Assembly: GCF_037151175.1 (NCBI RefSeq)
Contig: NZ_JBBCOR010000012.1
Span: forward strand, 1 to 64,000
Direction: 5' to 3'
From: Asaia sp003994335
GTDB taxonomy: Bacteria > Pseudomonadota > Alphaproteobacteria > Acetobacterales > Acetobacteraceae
DNA length: 64,000 nt
Shown here: piece after piece, positions 43,654 through 52,597 of the stretch
Position numbering within the stretch: position 1 is the first letter of the stretch
Layout of the letters: every line of letters starts with the position of its first letter
Program-made: the position numbers and the translations under genes
The notes under the pieces: model-generated
The model's database searches: none
The model's input: only the letters and a program-made list of their open reading frames with translations
Told to the model about the DNA's origin: nothing

Positions 43654-45231
43654 TTACGAAGAGGTTTCCAGAATGTCCCTGCGCCTTCCTTCGCACTCAG
43701 GTGGCGATTCCAGGGTGGGTAGTGTGCGAGAATTTTTTCTCGTGGCCGCGCCGTCAATTTCCCCCGCGATGACGAAACGTCTGACGAGCTGGCTGAGCGA
43801 GCTCGCAGTATCGATGAGGCTTCGTACCGCATCGGCGCTCTCCTCGGCCGCAGCGGCGTTTTTCATGGTTGTCTCCTCTAGCCCACTCATGGCGACGTCG
43901 AGTTCGGTCAGGCTCTGGGATTGGCCTTGGGCGGAGGTGGCAATGACTGTGACGGCGCTGCTTATTTCACGGATTTGCTCCATTACCTTTTGCAGTGCGA
44001 GACCGGCCTCCCGCACTTTGGTCACGCCGAGCCGCACATTGCCGGCCGACTGCGCGATCAACCTGCCAATTGCTTCAGCAGCTTCGCGCGAACGCTGGGA
44101 GAGGGCGCGGACCTCATTTGCGACAACGGCAAATCCACGCCCAACGTCACCTGCTCGGGCAGCCTCCACGCTTGCATTCAGCGCGAGTAGATTGGTTTGG
44201 AACGCGATCTCGTTGATAATTGTGATGATCCCGCCGATTTCCTGAGACGAGGTCTCGATGGCGGTCATCGCTGCGATGGTGTCATTTTTGATGGCATGAG
44301 CATGCTCGGCCTCACGCCGGGCGACGATGACCATTTGCTCGGTTTTGCGCGTCTCCATGGCGGTCTGCTTGACGCGTTCAGCGATTTGCCCAAGTGCGGC
44401 GGACATTTCCTCACCCGCGGCCGCCTGTTGCTCGGTGCGGCTGGAGAGTTGGTCGGCACCATGACCTATCTCGCTGGCATTGGTCCCCACATGGGCCGCC
44501 TCAGCACTGATATCGCGTATCGTCTGCTCGAGCGTTGTGGCAGCCTTATTGAAGTGCTGCCTGAGGGCATCGAGCCTATCCGGTATGACGCCATCGGCAA
44601 TCCGGCGAGAGAGGTCTCCGTTGGCCAGGGCACTCAAGGCCTCTCCGAGGGCTGTGACAGTCGAGCGATCTTCCTGAGCGCGTCGTTCTTGCTCTTCCTG
44701 CAGTCGCGCGCGGGCCTCATCGACACCCGCCATATAGGACGAAATTGTCAGATCGATCTCAAGCAAGACAGCCTTGATGAGACTCTCTATCCGCGCAGAA
44801 ACCTTCTTCGCGTTTGACGGAAAAAATCTGCTCGTAAGTCCTTTGGAGACGCTTTCCTCGATGACCGCGCGGATAAGGGGGACGAGGACCTGACCATAGG
44901 CTCCAATATAAAGGCTTGGATTCAAACCGATCCGGGCATGAGCCGCACCTATCCTCTGTACGTGCGCGACATAATCTTCGTCGAATCTGGCCCCGGCGAT
45001 ACGCTGCCAGTGATCAAGTTGTGCCTGTTTTGCACGCGCCATATGGGCGTCGTCGCCGAAAAAGCCCTGTGTCTGAGGCGTTTCACGAATTTTACGATAA
45101 AGACCATCGAGTGCTGTCGGAAGCTCGTTCCTTATGAGTTCGGCCATCGAGCGCAACGCCGCGGCGTCGCTCTCATTCATGCCGATGAAGTCCTGCTTGC
45201 GATTGAAATCGGTAAGAAGGGTTCCGGTCAT
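43654..45231 (-). CDS. Globin-coupled methyl-accepting chemotaxis protein (HemAT-like)
   Basis: 525 residues, no membrane helix. Residues about 1-165 are a sensor globin: HWQRIAGARFDEDYVAHVQRIGAAHARIGLNPSLYIGAYG, with proximal haem ligand H98 in GAAHARIGL. A coiled region and the signalling domain follow (FQTNLLALNASVEAARAGDVGRGFAVVANEVRALSQRS). Soluble globin-coupled receptors mediate oxygen taxis. It sits between flhA and the DUF1217-fliI-fliJ genes rather than in the che operon, so its expression is probably tied to flagellar assembly. Confidence 0.94.
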   Translation of the reverse strand: MTGTLLTDFNRKQDFIGMNESDAAALRSMAELIRNELPTALDGLYRKIRETPQTQGFFGDDAHMARAKQAQLDHWQRIAGARFDEDYVAHVQRIGAAHARIGLNPSLYIGAYGQVLVPLIRAVIEESVSKGLTSRFFPSNAKKVSARIESLIKAVLLEIDLTISSYMAGVDEARARLQEEQERRAQEDRSTVTALGEALSALANGDLSRRIADGVIPDRLDALRQHFNKAATTLEQTIRDISAEAAHVGTNASEIGHGADQLSSRTEQQAAAGEEMSAALGQIAERVKQTAMETRKTEQMVIVARREAEHAHAIKNDTIAAMTAIETSSQEIGGIITIINEIAFQTNLLALNASVEAARAGDVGRGFAVVANEVRALSQRSREAAEAIGRLIAQSAGNVRLGVTKVREAGLALQKVMEQIREISSAVTVIATSAQGQSQSLTELDVAMSGLEETTMKNAAAAEESADAVRSLIDTASSLSQLVRRFVIAGEIDGAATRKNSRTLPTLESPPECEGRRRDILETSS

Positions 45232-45502
45232 GTCGAGACTCCTCGCTTTTTCTTTCTATGTCTCCCATGCGTCATGACGCGCGCGGTACCGACTGAACTT
45301 TGGAGGAAAGCGAAGAGAGGACTGTTTGTTGCTATTGTCAATCATCAAGTGATGCGGCGCACAATGCGATGCACGGAACGTTTCGGCTAATCGGCAGCCA
45401 ATTTCGTCGACAGGACGCGCAGCAGTCGTCAGTCCGGAACCTCCCCGCTACTAGGCACCTCTTCGCTTCGATTTCAGCTGTGAAAATTTTAAGGACGCGA
45501 AA

Positions 45503-47698
45503 CTAGGAGATTGTTTCCACCGTCTTGATCCGCGCTCGAGGATAGATTTCGGCCTGCGATAATACGGGCACCGCCGGGCGGACACGCTCGACGATGGAGC
45601 GCATGGGGTCACGGACCGCAGAAGAGACCACGATGACGGGTACTTCACCGCTCGTGGACACTGCATTGAAGGCATCGCGCAGCTTGAGCACGAAGCGATT
45701 GAGCATCGAGGGCGGCATGGCCAGGCGCCGTTCGTCTCCCTGTCCGGCGATATGGTTGGCGAAATCATTCTCCCATTCGGGAGAAAGCGTGATCATGGGA
45801 ATATATCCCGCTGGACCCTCCAATCCGCTGCAGATCTGTCGTGAAAGACGGATACGAACGTGGCCCGTCAATGCCTGGATCCCGCGCAGACCCAGGCCAT
45901 TGCCTTCCTGGATGCTCTCTAGGATTGTCGGCAGGTCACGTATCGAGACGCGCTCCGCCAGCAGGGACTGCAAAACCCGTTGAACCGTACTCAGGGTTAC
46001 CTGAGAAGGGATCAGGTCGCCCACGAGCTTCTGCTGATCTCGGGGCAGTTCATCCAACAGGCTCTGCGTGGCGACGTATGTGAGCAGGTCAGGCAGGTTT
46101 TGTCTCACAAGTTCGCTCAGATGCGTAACAAGCACGCTCGCAGGATCGACAACGGTACATTTCAGAGCCATGGCTTTGGGCTTCAGCGCAGGAGCGATCC
46201 ACACCGCCGGAAGACCGAAAGCAGGTTCGGTCGTTCTCTCGCCCTCAAGGTCCGGCGTGCCTCCCGACGGCGTCATCGCCATAAGACGACCGGGGCGCAC
46301 TTCTCCTGAGCCGATCGTAATCTCCTTGAGCTTGATCACGTAGCGATCGGATGGGAGGACGATATTGTCCTGTATCCGGATAGGCGGTGTGATGAATCCC
46401 ATTTCGGAGGCGATGGTTCTTCTCAGCGCCTTGATCTGCTCGGTGAGCTGCGCGTTTTCCCCGTTGGTCATGGGAAGAAGCCCGAAACCAAGCTCCAGGC
46501 GCAGAAGGTCCAACTTGAGGACTTCGGAAATAGGGGTGGCGGAGGGAGCGGGGGCGGTATCGCTCACCTCAGCTTCCGCGTCATCGGACGCCGGGACTTT
46601 CCAACGCCACCATGCGGCAGCTCCGGCGAGCGCGCCAATGGTCAGAAACGGAAATGCAGGCAGGCCGGGCATAAGTGCGAAACAGCCGGACAGCACCGCG
46701 GCCATGGCCATGGGCTTGGGATTTCCGCCGAGCTGACGGACAAGGGTGACGTCCGCAGAGCCGGAGGTGCCGCCTTTCGTGACGACGATACCAGAAGCCG
46801 TTGAAACGAGCAGGGCCGGGATTTGTGAGACGAGACCATCACCTACCGTGAGTGTGGTGAACGTGCTCGCCGCATCACCGATCGGCATGCCGTAGCGGAG
46901 AACGCCGATGGCGAGCCCCCCCACGATGTTGATGGCTGTGATGATGAGCGCGGCAATCGCGTCTCCTCGCACGAATTTTGCGGCGCCATCCATGGCACCG
47001 TAGAACGAACTCTCATCCTCGAGTTCCTTGCGTTTCAGCCGCGCGACCTTGTCGTTGATGGCACCCGACGAGAGCTCCGCGTCGATGGCCATCTGCTTTC
47101 CCGGCATCGAGTCCAGAAAGAAGCGCGCCGCCACCTCGGCAATACGCCCGGACCCTTTCGTGATCACCATGAAATTCACGACGAGAAGGATACTGAACAC
47201 GATGCCGCCGATCACGACATCGCCCGCCATCAAGAAACCACCGAATGCCGCAACGACGTGGCCCGCGGCGTAAGTCCCCTCACTTCCATGGCTCAGAATC
47301 AGGCGTGTCGTGGCGATTTCAAGAGAGAGCCTAAGCAGCGTCGTCAACAGAAGCAGAGTGGGAAAAGAGGTGAACTCGATCGGACGTTCGAGGAACAGAG
47401 AGACCATCAGAACGAGTACGCTGGAGGTGATCGACAGCGACAGGCCAAGATCGAGGATGAAGGTTGGAAGTGGGATGATCAGGATCGAAAGAAGCAGGAG
47501 CACGCCGATGGCGAGACCGACATCGGTGCCCGGAATAGCCCTGCGCCAGGACGTTTTGTAACTGCCGTCGCGAACTGATTGCGAAGCGCGGTTAACCTGA
47601 CCCGAGAGAGATGAAAGGAGGCGTGCGGCTGTTTTTCCGCCAGAGTAGGGGCGGTTGGGGGAGGGGGGGGAGACCGGGGAAACGTTTGCGCTATCCAA
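45503..47698 (-). CDS. flhA: Flagellar export apparatus protein FlhA
   Basis: 731 residues if started at the TTG at 47698 (AGGAAAG upstream). The frame remains open to another TTG at 47788, and no ATG precedes the membrane domain, so the start is uncertain. Eight membrane segments cover about 60-370, including the FHIPEP-type LPTFILDLGLSLSIT and PIEFTSFPTLLLLTTLLRLSLEIATTR. The soluble C-terminal domain covers about 390-731. FlhA is the export-gate docking platform for chaperone-substrate complexes. A G8 tract (47663-47670) lies just after the proposed start, in a poorly conserved Pro/Ser-rich segment. Confidence 0.94.
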   Translation of the reverse strand: MDSANVSPVSPPSPNRPYSGGKTAARLLSSLSGQVNRASQSVRDGSYKTSWRRAIPGTDVGLAIGVLLLLSILIIPLPTFILDLGLSLSITSSVLVLMVSLFLERPIEFTSFPTLLLLTTLLRLSLEIATTRLILSHGSEGTYAAGHVVAAFGGFLMAGDVVIGGIVFSILLVVNFMVITKGSGRIAEVAARFFLDSMPGKQMAIDAELSSGAINDKVARLKRKELEDESSFYGAMDGAAKFVRGDAIAALIITAINIVGGLAIGVLRYGMPIGDAASTFTTLTVGDGLVSQIPALLVSTASGIVVTKGGTSGSADVTLVRQLGGNPKPMAMAAVLSGCFALMPGLPAFPFLTIGALAGAAAWWRWKVPASDDAEAEVSDTAPAPSATPISEVLKLDLLRLELGFGLLPMTNGENAQLTEQIKALRRTIASEMGFITPPIRIQDNIVLPSDRYVIKLKEITIGSGEVRPGRLMAMTPSGGTPDLEGERTTEPAFGLPAVWIAPALKPKAMALKCTVVDPASVLVTHLSELVRQNLPDLLTYVATQSLLDELPRDQQKLVGDLIPSQVTLSTVQRVLQSLLAERVSIRDLPTILESIQEGNGLGLRGIQALTGHVRIRLSRQICSGLEGPAGYIPMITLSPEWENDFANHIAGQGDERRLAMPPSMLNRFVLKLRDAFNAVSTSGEVPVIVVSSAVRDPMRSIVERVRPAVPVLSQAEIYPRARIKTVETIS

Positions 47699-47907
47699 GA
47701 TGTCCGCTTTCCTAGCCTTCGTCGTTATGGCGCCTGCTCTTGAATGCAGGAAACCCAGACGGAGCGTTCTGTGGGGTATGTGGCGCAAATTGTTCCGCTT
47801 TGCGCCCGAATCTCGAGGCTAGAGGTATCCCGACTCGCGCGGATGAGGCAAGATATTAAGCGTTACGCGTTCATTGATCGCGAACCCGCCCAATCAATAG
47901 TCCGAAC

Positions 47908-49497
47908 ATGATCGGTGATCGCATGACACATGACCCGCAAAGCCTTGTTCCGCGAGCGGTGGATGATGCACCGTCGACCGGGGAGGCGTGGTCGAAAAAC
48001 CCCGGCATGCCCCCTGCTCCTGAAAAATTCGTTGAAACCTGTGAAGCGTTGCTAGGCGCCGGCGACGGTATGGCGGGACTTAAGCTTATCCTTGAGACGA
48101 TCGCTGTTCATCAACAGGAGTGGCAGCTTTCCATGGCGGGCGCGTCGCTCGTCCTGCGCTTTACGACGCGGTACGATATTGTAGAAATCCTCTTGCGCAA
48201 CGTCATCCGTCTGCAACCTGACAAGGTTCCCGCGCAAGCATTTCTCGCTCATTTGCAGATTGTACGTGGGGATTTGGGGGGAGGGTGCGCGAGTTTCGCG
48301 CGTATGATGGCGACCTACCCTGAGCACAAGGCGGAGATAGGCGAGTTCATCAGTATGTCCCTGCTGGAAGTGGGATATCCTGCGGAAGCTCTGGAGGTCC
48401 TGAAAAGCCTTTTCAAGGATGGCGACGAGACCGCTTCTTTGTTGAATAATGCTGGATGTGCTCTTGAGCGGCTCAATCGCTCTACTGAAGCGCTCCCTTG
48501 GTATGAAAAGGCTTTGAGGCGTGAGTCCGGACGCAAGGCCATAATTTTCGGTTACGCATGTACACTGATAAAAGCGGGCCAGTTCGAACGGGGGTGGCCG
48601 GTCTATTTCGGTCGGGAGTTGCAGATCGGCAGGCAGCAGGAGTGGCTGCGTGCTATGCCGCGGCTACGCCCGGAAGTCGATGTTGCGGGCAAGCGCATTC
48701 TTCTTTTCCAGGAGCAGGGTCTTGGAGACACGCTTCAGTTCATACGCCATGCCTCCACGCTTGCCGCGCGCGGCGCACGAGTTGATATCTCCGTCCCACA
48801 GCCCCTCATTCGTCTACTTCGACATTCTTTCCCTGATATGACGGTGCTTGAGCCTGGCGTGATCAGCGAGACTGGCGCCTATGACTACGTATCTCCGATC
48901 CCCGATCTTCCCTACATAACCGGCATGCGGACCGTACATGACATTCCCGCTGCGGTGCCTTATCTCTCAGAGGTCCCGAGTGATCGCGAAAGAATGGGCG
49001 CGCTACTGCCTTCCGGGCGTCCGCGTATCGGGTTGGTGTGGGCAGGCGAAAGACGCCATCGTTCGGAATTCGCGCTCGCGGACATGCGTCGTTCAATTTC
49101 ATTTAACGACATGGCGGGCGCGATTTTGCCGGCGGACGCCATTTTCGTTAATCTTCAGTTTGGAGCGCCAAGGGAGGAATTGAAGGCCTGGACCGGCCAA
49201 ATGATTTACGATCCCATGGGCGACGTCCGCGATCTGGCCGATACCGCAGCTCTCATGCGCGGTCTCGACCTGATCATTTCGGTCGACACATCCCCGGTCC
49301 ATTTGGCGGGCGCACTGGGATGTCCGGTCTGGTTGATAAGCCGATGGGATGCGTGTTGGCGATGGGGGGACGAAGGGACGGGAAGCCCCTGGTACCCTAC
49401 GATGCGGGTTTTTCGCTCAAACCAGCGTTCGTTTCAGCCTGTCCTCGAAGAGGTTGCCAAAGCTTTGAGGCTATGGATCGACATGCGCCCGGCCTGA
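47908..49497 (+). CDS. TPR protein with C-terminal GT-B glycosyltransferase-like domain (first of two)
   Basis: 529 residues; an ATG five codons later is also possible. Residues about 20-230 are TPR-like helices (ASLLNNAGCALERLNRSTEALPWYEKALRRE). The C-terminal half resembles GT9/GT41-like transferases: LFQEQGLGDTLQFIRHASTLAARGARVDISVPQPLIRLL, RIGLVWAG and DTSPVHLAGALGCPVWLISRWDACWRW. The protein at 62153 is a paralogue with the same closing motif. Such TPR-transferases are common in flagellar clusters and are candidates for O-glycosylating flagellin. It is divergent from flhA and ends 4 bp from the convergent transglycosylase. Confidence 0.85.
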   Translation: MIGDRMTHDPQSLVPRAVDDAPSTGEAWSKNPGMPPAPEKFVETCEALLGAGDGMAGLKLILETIAVHQQEWQLSMAGASLVLRFTTRYDIVEILLRNVIRLQPDKVPAQAFLAHLQIVRGDLGGGCASFARMMATYPEHKAEIGEFISMSLLEVGYPAEALEVLKSLFKDGDETASLLNNAGCALERLNRSTEALPWYEKALRRESGRKAIIFGYACTLIKAGQFERGWPVYFGRELQIGRQQEWLRAMPRLRPEVDVAGKRILLFQEQGLGDTLQFIRHASTLAARGARVDISVPQPLIRLLRHSFPDMTVLEPGVISETGAYDYVSPIPDLPYITGMRTVHDIPAAVPYLSEVPSDRERMGALLPSGRPRIGLVWAGERRHRSEFALADMRRSISFNDMAGAILPADAIFVNLQFGAPREELKAWTGQMIYDPMGDVRDLADTAALMRGLDLIISVDTSPVHLAGALGCPVWLISRWDACWRWGDEGTGSPWYPTMRVFRSNQRSFQPVLEEVAKALRLWIDMRPA

Positions 49498-49501
49498 CGG
49501 G

Positions 49502-50344
49502 TCACCCTGTAGGGCGTGCCAGTTGTGTTGGCATGCTCCTGTACGAGGCAAGACTGCGTCCCTTCATCCCGTTCATCCCGGACCGGTGGAGAGGGGGCTG
49601 CGTAAAATGACTAAATCCCTGGAACGGGTGGAACGCTTTCACCACGGGGCGCGACCCTTCGCCCGCATCTGCGAGGATAGCGTCGCCGTACGGTGATTGA
49701 CTGCGTGTTTTTTCCGGCACGGCCACTGGGGCGCCGCGGAGCGGACGCTTTTGGTTCGCTACGGGTGCAACCTGCTCGTCGTCCGGTATTGCCCAGGTCT
49801 CGAGCACTTTCCACTGATAGGGAGTTCCGAGCCCCGGGGTCTGTGAGTGATAAGCCGCGGCGGCACGTGGCCAACTGCCCATCTTGTCGTGCATCTGGGT
49901 GAGGAAACGTCCCGCATAAAGGGCATTCGACATAGGGTCGAATGCCTGGTCAAGTGTCGGGAAAGCATCGGGATGCTGTTGCAGGTTCACTTGCAGACAG
50001 CCGACGTCGATTGACAGGACACCTTCCTTGCGGAACTCCGTAGCAGCTGTGATGGCCTCTTGCTTGCTATCGTAATAATGGCCAACCCCGTTTGCCATGA
50101 TTGTCCATGGCCATGCTGAGAGATGTCCCTGCGCATCGGTCTTTCCGCTCTCGACCCGACTGATCGCGTACAGGAAACCATCAGGAATGTGGAGCGAGCG
50201 TTCTGCCTGATTCGATGCGATACGGCACTGTTCCGCCTGGAAGCTTTGGGCACGCCCCGGTGCGGCAGGCGCAATAATAGCGATACACAGCGCAGCGAGG
50301 CGCAGACTGCCTTTTTTTAAACCGGAGGATTGTTCTGCGGTCAT
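49502..50344 (-). CDS. Periplasmic lytic transglycosylase
   Basis: 280 residues. A signal peptide (LRLAALCIAIIAPAAPGRA, cleaved near 32) precedes an SLT-type domain: IPDGFLYAISRVESGKTD with the catalytic Glu in RVESG, SIDVGCLQVNLQQHPDAF and NALYAGRFLTQMHDKMGSWPRAAAAYHS. It cleaves peptidoglycan. The FlgJ in this window lacks a muramidase domain, so this enzyme probably opens the wall for the rod. Its C-terminal 70 residues are low-complexity and basic. Confidence 0.9.
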   Translation of the reverse strand: MTAEQSSGLKKGSLRLAALCIAIIAPAAPGRAQSFQAEQCRIASNQAERSLHIPDGFLYAISRVESGKTDAQGHLSAWPWTIMANGVGHYYDSKQEAITAATEFRKEGVLSIDVGCLQVNLQQHPDAFPTLDQAFDPMSNALYAGRFLTQMHDKMGSWPRAAAAYHSQTPGLGTPYQWKVLETWAIPDDEQVAPVANQKRPLRGAPVAVPEKTRSQSPYGDAILADAGEGSRPVVKAFHPFQGFSHFTQPPLHRSGMNGMKGRSLASYRSMPTQLARPTG

Positions 50345-50703
50345 GCTTCCAGATCGCCTACCAGCGAAATTGAGGGCAGGCCGCCTATTGGCAGCCGGTC
50401 ATGGGATGAGGACTCACCGCACTCGGAGCGGCCATTCAGACAAAAGATGCCTGCGTTCCGTTACAGGATTACCGCAGGCTGAGCCAACCATAATTTTCCG
50501 CAGCGTTGCGGCAGCATCTCAAACGTCCCTGCGATACGAAGCATTAACCTTGTTGTGGTTGAAAGCGACTCTTCCTTATCGTAGGCTCCCGCAAACAGGC
50601 CCTCGTTAACGATGGCAGTCGACGGTGCAGGGTATTCCGCTTGATCACAAAATTCCGTTCCACGTTTCTTGCGAGGACTCGAGCTGGGCTGCGCGGTCAT
50701 GTA
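50345..50703. other. Intergenic region between the transglycosylase and flgI
   Basis: 359 bp with no convincing gene. It must carry the divergent promoters for the minus-strand transglycosylase and the plus-strand flgI operon. An in-frame TTG at 50641 could extend FlgI leftwards but would bury its signal peptide. No clear promoter consensus recognised. Confidence 0.5.
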
Positions 50704-51846
50704 ATGCGCTTCCGGAATAGTGGAGGCACGATCGGTCGCTTCGTTTGCGGGCCCATGTTCTGCTTATTGATTGGCGTCGGGCTCTATGCGCCAGTCGCGA
50801 ATGCGACGGCCGTGCGGGTGAAAGACATCGTCGATTATGAGGGTGTGCGCGATAACCAGCTTGTGGGGTACGGACTCGTTGTCGGTCTGCGCGGGACCGG
50901 CGATCGATTGACGAACACGATTTTCACGCGTGAGACCCTCATAAGCATGCTGAACAGGCTCGGGGTGAATATCCGAGATCGCGAAGTGCAGCTGCAAACT
51001 CACGATGTTGCCGCTGTGATGGTCACGGCGACCCTCCCTCCGTTTTCTCATGGGGGCGGTCGTATTGACGTGACCGTCTCTGCCGTTGGTGATGCCCGGG
51101 ACCTCGCAGGGGGCACTCTGCTTGTGACGCCGCTCCAGGCGGCCGACGGCGAGGTCTACGCCGTTGCGCAAGGATCGCTCGTTACGAACGCCTTCGCCGT
51201 CGGGGGTGCCGCAGCTTCCGCGACGCGCAATATTCCGACGACAGGGCATATCGCCAACGGGGCCGTGGTTGAGCGAGAGGTTCCGGTTGTTCTCGGGAGT
51301 GGCGGACTGATCCATCTTTCCCTGCGCAATCCGAACTTCACGACTGCAAACAGGATCGTCACCGCGATCAATCGTTCTCTGGGGCGGGGTATGGCGCGTA
51401 TGGATGACCCACGGACGATCTCCGTGAATATGGCGGGACGGGACGCTCCTTCTCTGCTTTATAGGATCGGAGACCTCATGATCGAACCAGACACAATGGC
51501 GAAGGTCATTGTTGATGAAGCGAGCGGAACAATCGTCATGGGGGATAATGTGCGTATCAGCACTGTTGCCATCGCTCAGGGAAACCTGACGATCCAAGTG
51601 ACAGAGACTCCGCTCATTGCCCAGCCTGCGCCCTTTTCCAATGGAACGACGGCGATCGTGCCGCGCACACAAATCGACGCCAGCACAGACAGCTCCCACC
51701 GGCTGGGGATACTACGCGAAGGCCCGACTCTCGCCAGTCTGGTTGCGGGCTTGAATGCCCTTGGTATGGGGCCACGGGATATGATCAGTATCCTGCAGGC
51801 GATCAAGGCCGACGGGGCGCTACAAGCCGATCTAGAGGTACGATAA
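50704..51846 (+). CDS. flgI: Flagellar P-ring protein FlgI
   Basis: 380 residues from ATG at 50704, chosen because it gives a normal signal peptide (RFRNSGGTIGRFVCGPMFCLLIGVGLYAPVANA). The ribosome site is poor, and a TTG at 50641 is an alternative. FlgI signatures: VRVKDIVDYEGVRDNQLVGYGLVVGLRGTGD, FTRETLISMLNRLGVNIRD and the C-terminal LVAGLNALGMGPRDMISILQAIKADGALQADLEVR. It forms the periplasmic bushing around the rod. flgJ starts 1 bp after its stop. Confidence 0.96.
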   Translation: MRFRNSGGTIGRFVCGPMFCLLIGVGLYAPVANATAVRVKDIVDYEGVRDNQLVGYGLVVGLRGTGDRLTNTIFTRETLISMLNRLGVNIRDREVQLQTHDVAAVMVTATLPPFSHGGGRIDVTVSAVGDARDLAGGTLLVTPLQAADGEVYAVAQGSLVTNAFAVGGAAASATRNIPTTGHIANGAVVEREVPVVLGSGGLIHLSLRNPNFTTANRIVTAINRSLGRGMARMDDPRTISVNMAGRDAPSLLYRIGDLMIEPDTMAKVIVDEASGTIVMGDNVRISTVAIAQGNLTIQVTETPLIAQPAPFSNGTTAIVPRTQIDASTDSSHRLGILREGPTLASLVAGLNALGMGPRDMISILQAIKADGALQADLEVR

Positions 51847-51847
51847 G

Positions 51848-52183
51848 ATGATAGGCATGACGCTTCCAGCGGTTTCCCCTCTTTCCGGCGCGCAGAACGA
51901 CGCTCTTGACGATGCACAGAGGAAGGCCCGTAGCGCAAGCGCCGACAAGGCGCGTGAAACTGCGGAGTCATTCGAGGGCCTCGCGCTGGGGGAGTTGCTT
52001 CAACCCATGTTCGATACCGCTGACGTGTCCGATAACGCGTTCGGTGGGGGGGCAGCCGAGAAGCAGTTCCGTTCGTTGCAGGTGCTGGAGATGGGTAAGC
52101 AGATCGCGAAGAATGGCGGTGTGGGTATCGCGGAGAGTGTCTACAGACAGATACTAGCGATGCAGGAGCAATCGGGGTCATGA
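51848..52183 (+). CDS. flgJ: Rod-binding protein FlgJ (N-terminal domain only)
   Basis: 111 residues. The segment ARETAESFEGLALGELLQPMFDTAD and the C-terminal EKQFRSLQVLEMGKQIAKNGGVGIAESVYRQIL match the rod-capping half of FlgJ. The C-terminal glucosaminidase half found in enterobacteria is absent, as is usual in alphaproteobacteria, where a separate lytic transglycosylase does that work. It lies between flgI and the FlgN-like gene with overlapping ends. A G7 run lies at about 52045. Confidence 0.9.
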   Translation: MIGMTLPAVSPLSGAQNDALDDAQRKARSASADKARETAESFEGLALGELLQPMFDTADVSDNAFGGGAAEKQFRSLQVLEMGKQIAKNGGVGIAESVYRQILAMQEQSGS

Positions 52184-52587
52184 ACGGCGCAGGAACTGAC
52201 GGTTCGATAGCGGTCAAAAAGATTATTTCGCGTTTTATGGTCTTGCTTGAGGAGGAAAATGCTCAGCTACGCGCCGGTAAGCCGGAAGCGGTTGAGGCTC
52301 TACTAGAGCGCAAGATGAAGCTCTCCAATCTGCTGGAAGAGGCATTGCTTCGCTTCGAACGAGAAAATGGAAACAAGGCGGCTCTAGCACCGACGATGAG
52401 TAATTTGATCCAGCGTGTTGCGGAGAATCAAGCTCTCCTCGAGCATGTTTCTGCCGCGCAGACCGAGTTCCTGAAATTGATCTGTGCGCCGCATGTGGAC
52501 GAGGAGCAGCAAGCCTATAGTGCATCCGGCCGCTATGCTGCTCGAACGGCGCAAAGTGAGGCGCTCACCCTGCGTAGCGATATTTGA
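52180..52587 (+). CDS. flgN: FlgN-like export chaperone
   Basis: 135 residues, mostly helical and charged, with the FlgN-type pattern RFMVLLEEENAQLRAGKPEAVEALLERKMKLSNLLEEAL (the early EENxxLRxGD-like motif). FlgN chaperones FlgK and FlgL to the export gate. It overlaps flgJ by 4 bp, and an flgI-flgJ-flgN order is common in alphaproteobacteria. Conservation in this family is low, so the symbol is moderately secure. Confidence 0.75.
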   Translation: MNGAGTDGSIAVKKIISRFMVLLEEENAQLRAGKPEAVEALLERKMKLSNLLEEALLRFERENGNKAALAPTMSNLIQRVAENQALLEHVSAAQTEFLKLICAPHVDEEQQAYSASGRYAARTAQSEALTLRSDI

Positions 52588-52597
52588 GAATCGGAAA

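Noticed and set aside
50764..51699. 311-codon open frame on the minus strand opposite flgI
   Set aside because: It is fully antisense to a clearly identified FlgI, and its translation has no recognisable domain. A shadow of codon bias in a GC-rich genome.
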